A DNA stretch of 64,000 nucleotides from Carbonactinospora thermoautotrophica. GTDB lineage: Bacteria > Actinomycetota > Actinomycetes > Streptomycetales > Carbonactinosporaceae. Of the stretch, positions 34,370 through 43,652 are shown one piece after another; positions within the stretch are counted from its first letter, which is position 1; the number at the start of each line of letters is the position of its first letter. The stretch is taken from NCBI RefSeq assembly GCF_001543895.1, contig NZ_JYIJ01000019.1, positions 620,001 to 684,000 of the forward strand. The letters are read 5' to 3'. The position numbers were made by a program, and so were the translations under genes. The notes beneath the pieces are model-generated. The model had not been told where the DNA came from and did not search any database. It worked only from the letters and a program-made list of their open reading frames with translations.

Positions 34370-34705
34370 TCATGGTCGTGGGGGTGCCCCCGGGAGGGCG
34401 GGGGTTTCTCCCCAGGGCCGGGCGGCGGCGCCTTCGGGCGAGGCGGGGGCGCAGGCCAGTCGGCTGGCCGCCGGGCATGTGCCGGCCGTCAACTCGGCCC
34501 GCACGGTACGGCCCTCGGCCGGAAAGCTCACGATGAATGACGCGAAGCCTTGCTCCGGCACGGTGTCCCCGCTCAGCGGCCGGCGCTCACCCGTGATCTT
34601 TGGGCTCCCCGCCATGTCCGGCGCTGTGCAGTCGTACCTGGGGCCGGCCACGCTGGACACGGCCGGCCAGCGAGCGCCGTCCGGCATCCGGCCGCCCTCG
34701 CCCAA
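34370..34705 (-). CDS. Small hypothetical protein between purA and purD
   Basis: Up to 111 residues (start uncertain; MPDGARWPAVSSVAG at 34687 is possible). The central part FASFIVSFPAEGRTVRAELT has regular codon use; the C-terminus is Ala/Pro-rich. It starts about 10 nt after the purA stop on the same strand, so it may be co-transcribed with purA. No family is recognised. It may be a real small protein or spurious. Confidence 0.35.
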   Translation of the reverse strand: MGEGGRMPDGARWPAVSSVAGPRYDCTAPDMAGSPKITGERRPLSGDTVPEQGFASFIVSFPAEGRTVRAELTAGTCPAASRLACAPASPEGAAARPWGETPALPGAPPRP

Positions 34706-34715
34706 GCGCGCCGGC

Positions 34716-36047
<1,332 letters not shown>

Positions 36048-36123
36048 TCACGTTGATAAAGCCCCTGTGCAAGCAGCACCAAGGGGCTCTTGCGAGGAAA
36101 GGTTACCCGAGGAAGGACTGACG

Positions 36124-37050
36124 GTGTCGGTCGAGCACCCCCTGCTCGTCATCGCGAACCCTGGCGCGGGGCCTGACTCGGACGGCGAGAACCTGCGCGT
36201 GGCGCTGGACGTGCTGCGCGCGAACACGGACGTGAAGCTGCTCATGGTGGACGAGCACACGGACCTGGAACGCGCCCTCGAGCGGCGCGGCCGGCGCCGG
36301 GTGGTGGTGGCCGGCGGGGACGGCACGGTCCACCAGGTGGTCCGCGTGCTGCGGCTCCGCGGCGAGCTGGGGGACACGCTGCTCGGCCTGGTGCCGGTCG
36401 GCACCGGCAACGACCTCGCCCGCACCCTGGGGATCCCGCTCGACCCGGCGCGCGCCGCCCGGTGCGTCCTCCACGGCACCGAGCGCCGGCTCGACCTGCT
36501 CGTCGACGACGCCGGCGGGGTCGCGGTGAACACGGTCCACGTAGGACTCGGCGCAGCCGTGGCGCGCACCGCGGCCGCGTTCAAGCAGCGGCTGGGCCGG
36601 CACGCGTTCCCGCTCGGCGCCGTGCTGGGCGGGCTGCTGCACCCCGGCTGGCATCTGCGCGTCGAAGCCGACGGGCAGGTGCTGAACGACTACGACCGGC
36701 GGGTGCTGCTGGTGGGCCTCGCCAACGGGTCGAGCCTGGGCGGGGGTCTCGGCACGCTGTCGGCCGCCGCCGAACCCGACGACGGCCTCGCGGACGTGAT
36801 CGTCTCCCGGGCGACCGGGCCGCTGGCCCGCATCGGGTTCGGCCTGGGCATGCGCGAAGGGTCCCATGTGGGCCGCGAGGACGTGCAGGTCACCCGGGCG
36901 CGCGTGGTGCGGGTGTACGGGCAGGAGTTCCCTTACGACGCGGACGGCGAGCTGCTGGGCCCGGTGCGGGCACGCACCTGGACGGTCGAGCACTCCGTGT
37001 GGCGGGTCCTCGTCCCCGCCGAGGAGAAACCGACCGACCAGAGCGATTAG
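36124..37050 (+). CDS. Diacylglycerol/lipid kinase family protein
   Basis: 308 residues. The DAGK catalytic domain has HPLLVIANPGAGPDSDGEN, VVVAGGDGTVHQVVRVLR (GGDGT nucleotide loop) and LVPVGTGNDLARTLGIPLDP. The C-terminal YegS-like part has FPYDADGELLGPVRAR. GTG 36124 follows GAGGAAGG. A cytosolic or membrane-peripheral enzyme that phosphorylates diacylglycerol or a related lipid. It is divergent from purA. Confidence 0.92.
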   Translation: MSVEHPLLVIANPGAGPDSDGENLRVALDVLRANTDVKLLMVDEHTDLERALERRGRRRVVVAGGDGTVHQVVRVLRLRGELGDTLLGLVPVGTGNDLARTLGIPLDPARAARCVLHGTERRLDLLVDDAGGVAVNTVHVGLGAAVARTAAAFKQRLGRHAFPLGAVLGGLLHPGWHLRVEADGQVLNDYDRRVLLVGLANGSSLGGGLGTLSAAAEPDDGLADVIVSRATGPLARIGFGLGMREGSHVGREDVQVTRARVVRVYGQEFPYDADGELLGPVRARTWTVEHSVWRVLVPAEEKPTDQSD

Positions 37051-37053
37051 CCG

Positions 37054-37113
37054 ACCTGGTCCCCCTGGGGTCCGTCCGGCGACGTGGTCATGCGGCTCCC
37101 AGGAGGACCAGGT
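37054..37113. terminator. Long hairpin between lipid kinase and DUF3151 genes
   Basis: ACCTGGTCCCCCTGGG (37054-37069) and CCCAGGAGGACCAGGT (37098-37113) pair over 16 bases with one mismatch, around a 28-nt loop. Both neighbouring genes converge on it. A near copy lies at 37579-37620. Confidence 0.7.
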
Positions 37114-37122
37114 GCCGGAGGC

Positions 37123-37539
37123 CTAACCCTCCAGGGCCTCGGCCGCCGCCGCGCTGCTCTCGCGCAGGAACTGCCGGCAACGCTCGGCCTCGGCGGTCTC
37201 GCCGATCGCGGCGGCCGCCCGGCCCAGCGCGTGCAGGGCGCGCAGGAACCCCCGGTTGGGCTCGTGCTCCCAGGGGATCGGCCCGTGCCCCTTCCAGCCG
37301 TTGCGGCGCAACTGGTCCAAGCCGCGGTGGTAGCCGGTCCGGGCGAAGGCGTACGACTCGATGACCCGGCCCTCGGCGAACGCCTGGTCGGCCAGCGCCG
37401 CCCAGGCCAGCGAGTACGCCGGGTACTTAGCGGCGACCTCCGCCGGGTCGACGCCCTGCTCCAGGAGCGCCCGCGCCTCCGGCTCGTCCGGCAGCCTGGT
37501 CGGAGGGGGCTCCGCCATCAGGTTCTGGTACGTGGTCAT
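37123..37539 (-). CDS. DUF3151 family protein
   Basis: 138 residues. Matches the actinobacterial DUF3151 family: MTTYQNLMAEPPPTRLPDE, AAKYPAYSLAWAALADQAFA, IESYAFARTGYHRGLDQLRR, GWKGHGPIPWEHEPNRGFLR, ALHALGRAAAAIGE. Helical, TPR-like. This gene is a regular neighbour of fba in Streptomyces. Function unknown. It lies between two similar hairpins. Confidence 0.93.
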   Translation of the reverse strand: MTTYQNLMAEPPPTRLPDEPEARALLEQGVDPAEVAAKYPAYSLAWAALADQAFAEGRVIESYAFARTGYHRGLDQLRRNGWKGHGPIPWEHEPNRGFLRALHALGRAAAAIGETAEAERCRQFLRESSAAAAEALEG

Positions 37540-37578
37540 GCTCCTAGTCTGGCGCGCCTTTGATCCCCTCCCCGCCTA

Positions 37579-37620
37579 CCTGGTCCACCCTGGCGGCCGA
37601 ACGTTGCCAGGAGGACCAGG
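37579..37620. terminator. Second copy of the CCTGGTCC hairpin
   Basis: CCTGGTCCACCCTGGC (37579-37594) and GCCAGGAGGACCAGG (37606-37620) pair with small bulges. The arms are nearly the same as the hairpin at 37054-37113, on the other side of the DUF3151 gene. Confidence 0.6.
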
Positions 37621-37634
37621 CGCGCGTACGAGGA

Positions 37635-37662
37635 GGGCCGGCCCCGCAGCCGGGGCCGGCCC
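37635..37662 (-). terminator. Terminator of fba
   Basis: GGGCCGGCCCCG (37635-37646) and CGGGGCCGGCCC (37651-37662) form a perfect 12-bp stem with a CAGC loop, 11 nt past the fba stop. No T-run. Confidence 0.75.
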
Positions 37663-37673
37663 GGCGGGCGGCC

Positions 37674-38699
37674 TTACTTGGCCAGCGTCTTACCGGTGGA
37701 CTTGAGGTCCTGGCAGGCCTGGACGATGCGGGCGGCCATGCCGGCCTCGGCGGCCTTGCCGTACGAGCGCGGGTCGTAGAGCTTCTTGTTGCCGACCTCG
37801 CCGTCGACCTTCAGCACGCCGTCGTAGTTCTTGAACATGTGGTCGGCGATCGGCCGGGTGAAGGCGTACTGGGTGTCAGTGTCGATGTTCATCTTCACGA
37901 CGCCGTACTCGATCGCCTCGTGGATCTCCGAGAGCAGCGAGCCGGAGCCGCCGTGGAAGACCAGGGCGAACGGCTTCTCCTTGCCGTACTTCTGACCGAC
38001 CGCGTCCTGGATCTCCTTGAGCACGCTCGGGCGCAGCTTCACGTGGCCCGGCTTGTACACGCCGTGCACGTTGCCGAAGGTGGCGGCCAGCAGGTACCGG
38101 CCCTTCTCGCCGAGGCCGACGGCCTCAGCGGTCTTCAGCGCGTCCTCGGGAGTGGTGTACAGCTTCTCGTTGATCTCGCCGACGATGCCGTCCTCCTCAC
38201 CGCCGACGACGCCGATCTCCATCTCCATGATCGCGCGAGCCTTGACGCACTCCTCGAGGAGCTCCTGCGCGATCTTCAGGTTCTCGTCGAGAGGTACGGC
38301 CGACCCATCCCACATGTGGGACTGGAACAGCGGCTCCTCGCCCCGCGCGACCCGCTCCTGGGAGATCTTGAGGAGCGGACGCATGAAGCCGTCCAGCTTC
38401 TCCTTCGGACAGTGGTCGGTGTGCAGGGCGATGTTGACCTTGTACTTCTTGGCCACGACGCGGGCGTACTCGGCGAACGCCACAGCACCGGTGACCATGT
38501 CCTTCACGGTCGTGCCGGAGAGATATTCGGCGCCGCCGGTCGAAACCTGGATGATGCCGTCGCTCTCGGCCTCGGCGAAGCCGCGCAGAGCGGCGTTCAG
38601 GGTCTGGGACGAGGTCACGTTGATCGCCGGGTACGCGAAACCCTCGCGCTTCGCGCGGTCGATCATCTCGGCGTAGACCTCTGGAGTGGCAATAGGCAT
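37674..38699 (-). CDS. fba: Class II fructose-bisphosphate aldolase
   Basis: 341 residues. Zinc-dependent aldolase of glycolysis and gluconeogenesis. The metal and substrate motifs are NIALHTDHCPKEKLDGFM, EMEIGVVGGEEDG, TFGNVHGVYKPGHVKLRP, FALVFHGGSGS and KMNIDTDTQYAFTR. Starts MPIATPEVYAEMIDRAK. The gene order fba-DUF3151 is that of Streptomyces. Confidence 0.98.
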   Translation of the reverse strand: MPIATPEVYAEMIDRAKREGFAYPAINVTSSQTLNAALRGFAEAESDGIIQVSTGGAEYLSGTTVKDMVTGAVAFAEYARVVAKKYKVNIALHTDHCPKEKLDGFMRPLLKISQERVARGEEPLFQSHMWDGSAVPLDENLKIAQELLEECVKARAIMEMEIGVVGGEEDGIVGEINEKLYTTPEDALKTAEAVGLGEKGRYLLAATFGNVHGVYKPGHVKLRPSVLKEIQDAVGQKYGKEKPFALVFHGGSGSLLSEIHEAIEYGVVKMNIDTDTQYAFTRPIADHMFKNYDGVLKVDGEVGNKKLYDPRSYGKAAEAGMAARIVQACQDLKSTGKTLAK

Positions 38700-39014
38700 C
38701 GCGTGTCGCTCCTCGTGGGCAGATTACGGTCGGTCGGCGCGATCGCCAGCGGCCGCACTGCCAGGGTAAACAGGCCCTGACACGGCCATCTTTCCAGAGC
38801 CATACCCCGCCGTACACCTGATCATCGCCCACACGGCAGCTCCTTGGCCAGATCTTCCGGCAGAGCGGACACGCCGGACTCCGGGTCAGGGTGCGGGCAC
38901 GGCGCGTCGACCACGGCGCCGAGCCCGCAGCGGCCCCATCCCGGCCGCGTCCGGTGACCGCGTCCGGTGACCGCCGTCCGCCGCCCGGCCATGAGACCCG
39001 TTAGGAGGCCCGGA
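38700..39014. other. fba-DedA divergent promoter region
   Basis: 315 bp. The minus side carries the fba promoter. Near 38953-38972 GACCGCGTCCGGT occurs twice in tandem. A small minus-strand frame reads GDDQVYGGVWLWKDG but is not supported. No gene seen. Confidence 0.4.
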
Positions 39015-39713
39015 TTGGACGGCGACTCCGCGAGTACGACTAGCCTCTGGCAAGTGGACATCGCTCTGAACCTGCTCGACCCCAAGTCGATCATCGCCAC
39101 GGCCGGGCTCATCGGCGTGCTCGCGATCATCTTCGCCGAGACCGGCCTGCTGATCGGGTTCTTCCTGCCCGGGGATTCGCTGCTGTTCGTCGCCGGGATC
39201 GCCGCCTCCGGCACGGCCACGGCCGTCGTCGGCACCCAGCTCTCGCTGCCCGCCCTGCTCATCGGCGCGCCGCTGTGCGCGATCGCCGGGGCGCAGCTGG
39301 GCCACTGGCTCGGCGCCAAGGTGGGGCCTCACCTGTTCAACAAGCCGGAATCACGCTTCTTCAAGCGGGAGTACGTGGAGCGAGCCGAGCACTACTTCGA
39401 GAAGTTCGGCCCGGCCAAGGCCGTCGTGCTCGCCCGGTTCATCCCGGTCGTGCGCACGTTCCTGAACCCGGTCGCCGGTGTGCTGGAGATGCCGGCCCGG
39501 CGTTTCTTCCTGTGGAACGTGATCGGCGGGCTGGTGTGGACCGAGGGAATCATCCTGCTGGGGTACTCGCTCGGGGACTCCCTCGCCGGCAGCATCGACA
39601 AATACCTGCTCCCGGCGGTCGCGCTGATCATCCTGATCTCGTTCGCGCCGGTCCTCATCGAGGTGGCGCGGGCTCGGCAGGAGAAGAAGAAGCGGCAGCG
39701 CATCGGGGTCTGA
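39015..39713 (+). CDS. DedA family membrane protein
   Basis: About 232 residues. DedA/VTT proteins are scramblase-like inner-membrane proteins needed for envelope homeostasis. FAETGLLIGFFLPGDSLLFV is the family start. FEKFGPAKAVVLARFIPVVR and TFLNPVAGVLEMPARRFFLW include the conserved Arg and Pro. GGLVWTEGIILLGYSLG follows. TTG 39015 has TAGGAGG 6 nt upstream; GTG 39054 (VDIALNLLDPKS) is an alternative closer to homologues. The tail is very basic. Confidence 0.92.
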   Translation: MDGDSASTTSLWQVDIALNLLDPKSIIATAGLIGVLAIIFAETGLLIGFFLPGDSLLFVAGIAASGTATAVVGTQLSLPALLIGAPLCAIAGAQLGHWLGAKVGPHLFNKPESRFFKREYVERAEHYFEKFGPAKAVVLARFIPVVRTFLNPVAGVLEMPARRFFLWNVIGGLVWTEGIILLGYSLGDSLAGSIDKYLLPAVALIILISFAPVLIEVARARQEKKKRQRIGV

Positions 39714-39730
39714 ACTGGCCCGGCACGACC

Positions 39731-39760
39731 ACGGCGCCCTCCGCGACCGGAGGGCGCCGT
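39731..39760. terminator. Bidirectional terminator after the DedA gene
   Basis: ACGGCGCCCTCCG and CGGAGGGCGCCGT form a perfect 13-bp stem with a CGAC loop, between convergent genes. Confidence 0.8.
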
Positions 39761-39776
39761 CGTGGTCAGCGCGGGG

Positions 39777-40949
39777 TCAGCAGCGGGCGGCGCGGCGGCG
39801 CCGGCCGGCCAGTGCGAGCGCGCCACCGGCCAGCGCGAGCATCAGGCCGCTGAACCCGGCGACGCGCTGCGCGTCCAGGCTGGACGGCTCGCGGCTGGAC
39901 GCCTCGGCCAGGTCCGCCGGCGAGAGGGTCGGCGTGTTGTCGATCTCGATCTCAGCGGGCTGGTCGGCCCGCTGCCTGCCGTCGTCGTACACGAGCTGCA
40001 CGTCGTCGTCGCCGGTCTTGGCGCCCGGCACGATCTGCACCGACTTGCCGGTGGCGGCCAGCACGCGGCCGCCGGAACCCAGGTCGTACAGGACCGCGAC
40101 GACCTCGCCCGTGCCGGGGACCGCCGCGCTGGACGGGAGCGTCAGGCGCAGCTTCTGCGTGCCGTCGTACCCGCCGGGCAGCATGAAGTCGTCGGTCGCG
40201 CCGAGGATCTCGAAGTCCTCGCCCTTGGGCAGGGCCTTCTGCCACAGCGCGAGCTTGGGGTTGTACCACTCGAGCCGGGCGTTCTCCACCAGGTCACCGG
40301 CCTGCTGGACGCGCACGGACAGGCCCACCGGGCCGTACCAGGAGCCGGTCGGGTTCTTCAACCGCACCGCGAACTCGGTGGGGGCGCCGTCGGTGGGGAT
40401 CCGGCTCGGAAGGCCGGTCAGCGAGAGCTGGGGCTCGGCGAACGCGACCTTGTCGGTGTCCTGGGCCAGCGGCGCGCCGACCGAGTCGTCGGCCCCGCGC
40501 AGCTCCGTGCGCACGGTCAGGCCGCCGACCATGAACGACTTGTACTGGGTGGGATCGGTCACCTCGTGCACGGCGAGCCGGAACCGCATCTGCTGGTTCC
40601 CGGCCCGCAGCGGCGCGGCGGGGGTGGCGCCGACCAGTCGCCCGGCGCCCCCGGACTCCAGGGCGACGCTCTTCCAGGTGCCGGTCCGCGCGTCGAAGTA
40701 CTCCAGGTCGAACGTGTCCGCCGCGACCTTCTTCGCGCCCGTGGTCAGGGTGAAGAACAGGCGCGCCGTGCGCTCCTGCGAGCTGTCGATCTTCGCCAGG
40801 AACTCGGCGGGAGCCGCTTCCACCCCGAGGGCCTGGGGGAACTGGACCTCGACACGCTCACCCGCCGCGACGGCAGTACTACCGCTGACCAGGGTCAGGG
40901 CGGGAATCGTCATCGTGGTCGCGGCCACAATGCCCAGAACTCGACGCAT
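39777..40949 (-). CDS. Secreted, membrane-anchored cell-surface protein
   Basis: 390 residues. The signal peptide is at 1-29 (MRRVLGIVAATTMTIPALTL). The long extracellular part is beta-rich without cysteines (YFDARTGTWKSVALESGG, FAVRLKNPTGSWYGPVGLSV, LEWYNPKLALWQKAL), suggesting Ig-like or adhesin-like domains. At the C-terminus a Ser/Pro linker, a hydrophobic span (GLMLALAGGALALAG) and RRRRAARC form a sortase-type tail without an evident LPxTG. ATG 40949 fits the signal peptide; TTG and GTG lie upstream. Function unknown. Confidence 0.8.
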   Translation of the reverse strand: MRRVLGIVAATTMTIPALTLVSGSTAVAAGERVEVQFPQALGVEAAPAEFLAKIDSSQERTARLFFTLTTGAKKVAADTFDLEYFDARTGTWKSVALESGGAGRLVGATPAAPLRAGNQQMRFRLAVHEVTDPTQYKSFMVGGLTVRTELRGADDSVGAPLAQDTDKVAFAEPQLSLTGLPSRIPTDGAPTEFAVRLKNPTGSWYGPVGLSVRVQQAGDLVENARLEWYNPKLALWQKALPKGEDFEILGATDDFMLPGGYDGTQKLRLTLPSSAAVPGTGEVVAVLYDLGSGGRVLAATGKSVQIVPGAKTGDDDVQLVYDDGRQRADQPAEIEIDNTPTLSPADLAEASSREPSSLDAQRVAGFSGLMLALAGGALALAGRRRRAARC

Positions 40950-41174
40950 TCCCAGACACACCCCCAAAACGTCGCCAGGAGACGCGGTGGATGAAGGATT
41001 TTCGAGAGCCGTGCAGCCCGAATCGTAGTATCGGCGCGTTCTCGGTCAGCTCACCCGTGGGGAGCATTCTCCCTCCGACCGGTCGACACACGCCAGTCCC
41101 GCAGGTGTGAACGGTCGCCCGGTGCCACCGGAGCGAAGGGGCGGCACCGGGTGTTTCCGTTCGAGCCTCCCTCC

Positions 41175-41714
41175 TCAGGCGAGCCCGAGATCGGCCAGCG
41201 AGTACGCGGCGTAGTACGGCAGCCCGGCCGCGGCGATGGCCGGGGCGGCGCCTCGCTCCACGACGACGGCGACCCCGACCACCTCGGCGCCGGCCTCGCG
41301 CAGCGCCTCGACGGCGGTGAGCACCGAGTTGCCGGTGGTGGAGGTGTCCTCGACGGCGAGCACCCGCCGGCCGGCCACGTCTGGTCCCTCGATGCGGCGC
41401 TGCAGCCCGTGGGCCTTCCCGCTCTTGCGGACCACGAACGCGTCCAGCCTCCGGCCCCGCGCCGCGGCGGCGTGCAGCATGGCGGTGGCGACCGGGTCGG
41501 CGCCGAGGGTGAGGCCGCCCACGGCCTCGTACTCCAGGCCCTCCGTCAAATCGAGCATGACCTGGCCGACGAGCGGGGCCGCCTCGCCGTCCAGGGTGAT
41601 CCGGCGTAGGTCCACGTAGTAGTCGGCCTCCCTCCCGGAGGACAGGACGACCTTGCCGTGGACGACGGCCTTGTCCTTGATCAGCTGCAGCAGCTGCTCC
41701 CGCTCGGCGCTCAT
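41175..41714 (-). CDS. pyrE: Orotate phosphoribosyltransferase
   Basis: 179 residues. Makes OMP from orotate and PRPP. Starts MSAEREQLLQLIKDKAVVHG. SSGREADYYVDLRRITLDG is family-typical. The PRPP motif VLAVEDTSTTGNSVLTAVEA is intact. VVRKSGKAHG holds the flexible-loop lysines. The ATG at 41714 is chosen; the gene is divergent from the hydrolase at 41769. Pyrimidine synthesis neighbour far from other pyr genes, as in other actinomycetes. Confidence 0.95.
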   Translation of the reverse strand: MSAEREQLLQLIKDKAVVHGKVVLSSGREADYYVDLRRITLDGEAAPLVGQVMLDLTEGLEYEAVGGLTLGADPVATAMLHAAAARGRRLDAFVVRKSGKAHGLQRRIEGPDVAGRRVLAVEDTSTTGNSVLTAVEALREAGAEVVGVAVVVERGAAPAIAAAGLPYYAAYSLADLGLA

Positions 41715-41768
41715 GCCGCCGAGCTTAGAACGTGCCCGGCGCTGCTCCGAACCGGGCCCCGCGCGAGG

Positions 41769-42485
41769 ATGGAGGCCGTGGCCGACCCGTTCCTGGTACT
41801 CCTGCACAGCCCGTTCACCGGCTTGAGCGCCTGGGGCCGGCTGCCCGCGGAACTGCGGGCCACCGGGTACGAGACGGTGGTGGTCGAGGTGACCGAGGAC
41901 GACCGGCCGCCGTACGCCCAGCGGTACGTGGCGAGCGCCGCGCTGCAGATCGCACGCGCGGCCGGCCAGCGCCCGGTGATCCTGGTCGGGCACTCCGGGG
42001 CCGGGCCGCTGCTGCCGCAGATCGGGTTCGCCCGGCGGGCGGCGCGGGCGCCGGTCGCCGCCTACCTGTTCTGCGACGCCTCCCTGCCCCGGCCCGGCAC
42101 GCCCACCCGCCTGGAGCTGCTCGAGTTCGAGGCGCCGGAGCAGGCGGCCGAGGTGCGGGCCGTCCTGGAAGCGGGCGGGATGTTCCCGGCCTGGACCGAT
42201 GCGGACCTGCGCCCGCTGGTGCCCGACGACCACGACCGCGCCGCCCTGGTCCGGTCACTCCGCCCACGCCCGCTGGGTTTCTTCACCGAGCCGCTGCCGA
42301 GCGCGCCCGACTGGCCGGACGCGCCCTGCGGGTACCTGCGCACCTCCGCGGCGTACGACCGGCTGGCCCGCGTCGCCGCCGCTCGCGACTGGCCGGTCGT
42401 CTCCCGCGACGGCGGCCACTTCGCCGCGCTCGCCGACCCCGACGGCCTGGCGCGCGACCTGCTCGCCCTGCTCGACCGGCTCTGA
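41769..42485 (+). CDS. Alpha/beta-fold hydrolase
   Basis: 238 residues. PFLVLLHSPFTGLSAWGRLP is the first strand and oxyanion region. The nucleophile elbow is VGHSGAG with Ser76. The catalytic His lies in VVSRDGGHFAALADPD, and an Asp in the VPDDHDRAAL or nearby helix may complete the triad. No cofactor or signal peptide. ATG 41769; GTG 41778 is possible. Substrate unknown. It is divergent from pyrE and convergent with the epimerase gene. Confidence 0.85.
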   Translation: MEAVADPFLVLLHSPFTGLSAWGRLPAELRATGYETVVVEVTEDDRPPYAQRYVASAALQIARAAGQRPVILVGHSGAGPLLPQIGFARRAARAPVAAYLFCDASLPRPGTPTRLELLEFEAPEQAAEVRAVLEAGGMFPAWTDADLRPLVPDDHDRAALVRSLRPRPLGFFTEPLPSAPDWPDAPCGYLRTSAAYDRLARVAAARDWPVVSRDGGHFAALADPDGLARDLLALLDRL

Positions 42486-42505
42486 GCGCGGGTGTCCGCT
42501 CGCGG

Positions 42506-43516
42506 TCAGGCCGCGCCGCGCGACCGCCAGGCGGTGAGGATCCGCTGCTCCTTGCCCGGGTCGATGCCGTGCTCGGGCAGCTGGGCGTAGTCGTGGATGA
42601 CCGGCTCGCCACCGCCCCGCAGCCACTCCCAGGTGTCGCGCACGGTGTCCCGGACCGGGCGGGTGCGCAGGCCGGCGGCCTCGGCGCGGGCCGTCTCCAC
42701 CTCCCAGGCACCCGCGTACTCGGGCAGGTCCGGCCGCCACAGCGGCAGCTCGGTCCACGGCCGCACCTGGTGGTCGAGCAGGAACCGGTCGGGCACCCAG
42801 ACCAGCTCGGCGTCCGCGCCGGTCACCTCGACGCAGGCGGCGAGCCACCGGCCCATGGTCGTGTTCCCGCCGGTCGCGTGGAAGACCCCGCCGAGGCCGC
42901 GCTCGGCGGCGTCCAGCATCCAGGCGGCCAGGTCGCGGGCGTCGATCAGCTGCATCCTAGTGTCCGGATCGCCGGGGGCCAACACCTGGCCGCCGCGGGC
43001 GACACGGCGCAGCCACCAGGGCAGCCGGCCCACGTTCTCGTACGGGCCGAGGATCAACCCGGGCCGGACCACCAGCGCGCGGTCGCCGAACGCCTCCTCG
43101 ACGGCCCGCTCACAACCGGCCTTCAGATACCCGTACTCGCCCGCGTCCGCGCGGGCGTCGGCCGGGCAGTCGTACCGGGGCGTGTCGTCGGTGATCCGCT
43201 CCTTCGGCCAGGCGACGCACGCGGACACACTGGACACGAACACGTACCGGCCGCTCGAGCCGGCCAGCAGCCGGGCCGCGCGGCCCACGACCTCCGGCAC
43301 GTAGCCGCAGGTGTCGACCACCACGTCCCACTCCTGGCCGCGCAGCCGGTCCAGGTCGGCGTCCTGAGCGCGGTCCCCGCGGACCGGCCGGACCCCGGGC
43401 ACGTCGGGCGCGGTCACACCCCGGTTGAAGGTCGTCACCTCATGGCCGCGCCGCAACGCCTCCTCAGCGACCGCGCGGCCGACGAACTCCGTACCGCCGA
43501 TGATCAGAAGTCGCAT
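42506..43516 (-). CDS. NAD-dependent epimerase/reductase (extended SDR)
   Basis: 336 residues. MRLLIIGGTEFVGRAVAEEA is the variant Rossmann motif GGTxFVG of the extended SDR branch found in RNA-binding or isoflavone-reductase-like proteins. VVDTCGYVPEVVGRAARLL, FVSSVSACV, and the YxxxK motif YGYLKAG are present. HATGGNTTMGRWLAAC and EELLVWVPDRF-like segments close the substrate domain. ATG 43516 begins the conserved motif; the open frame beyond is a shadow. Substrate unknown. Confidence 0.9.
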   Translation of the reverse strand: MRLLIIGGTEFVGRAVAEEALRRGHEVTTFNRGVTAPDVPGVRPVRGDRAQDADLDRLRGQEWDVVVDTCGYVPEVVGRAARLLAGSSGRYVFVSSVSACVAWPKERITDDTPRYDCPADARADAGEYGYLKAGCERAVEEAFGDRALVVRPGLILGPYENVGRLPWWLRRVARGGQVLAPGDPDTRMQLIDARDLAAWMLDAAERGLGGVFHATGGNTTMGRWLAACVEVTGADAELVWVPDRFLLDHQVRPWTELPLWRPDLPEYAGAWEVETARAEAAGLRTRPVRDTVRDTWEWLRGGGEPVIHDYAQLPEHGIDPGKEQRILTAWRSRGAA

Positions 43517-43652
43517 GCGCCCAGCCTGGCCGGGCCGGTGGGCATCCGGCCAGATCTGTTCGCTGCGAGCCGAGCTCGCCGCAAGGTACGGTTCCCGGGC
43601 CGGCTCCGCCGTTCCGACGCCCGCTCGTCCGCCGGCCCCACCGGTCCGGTCG

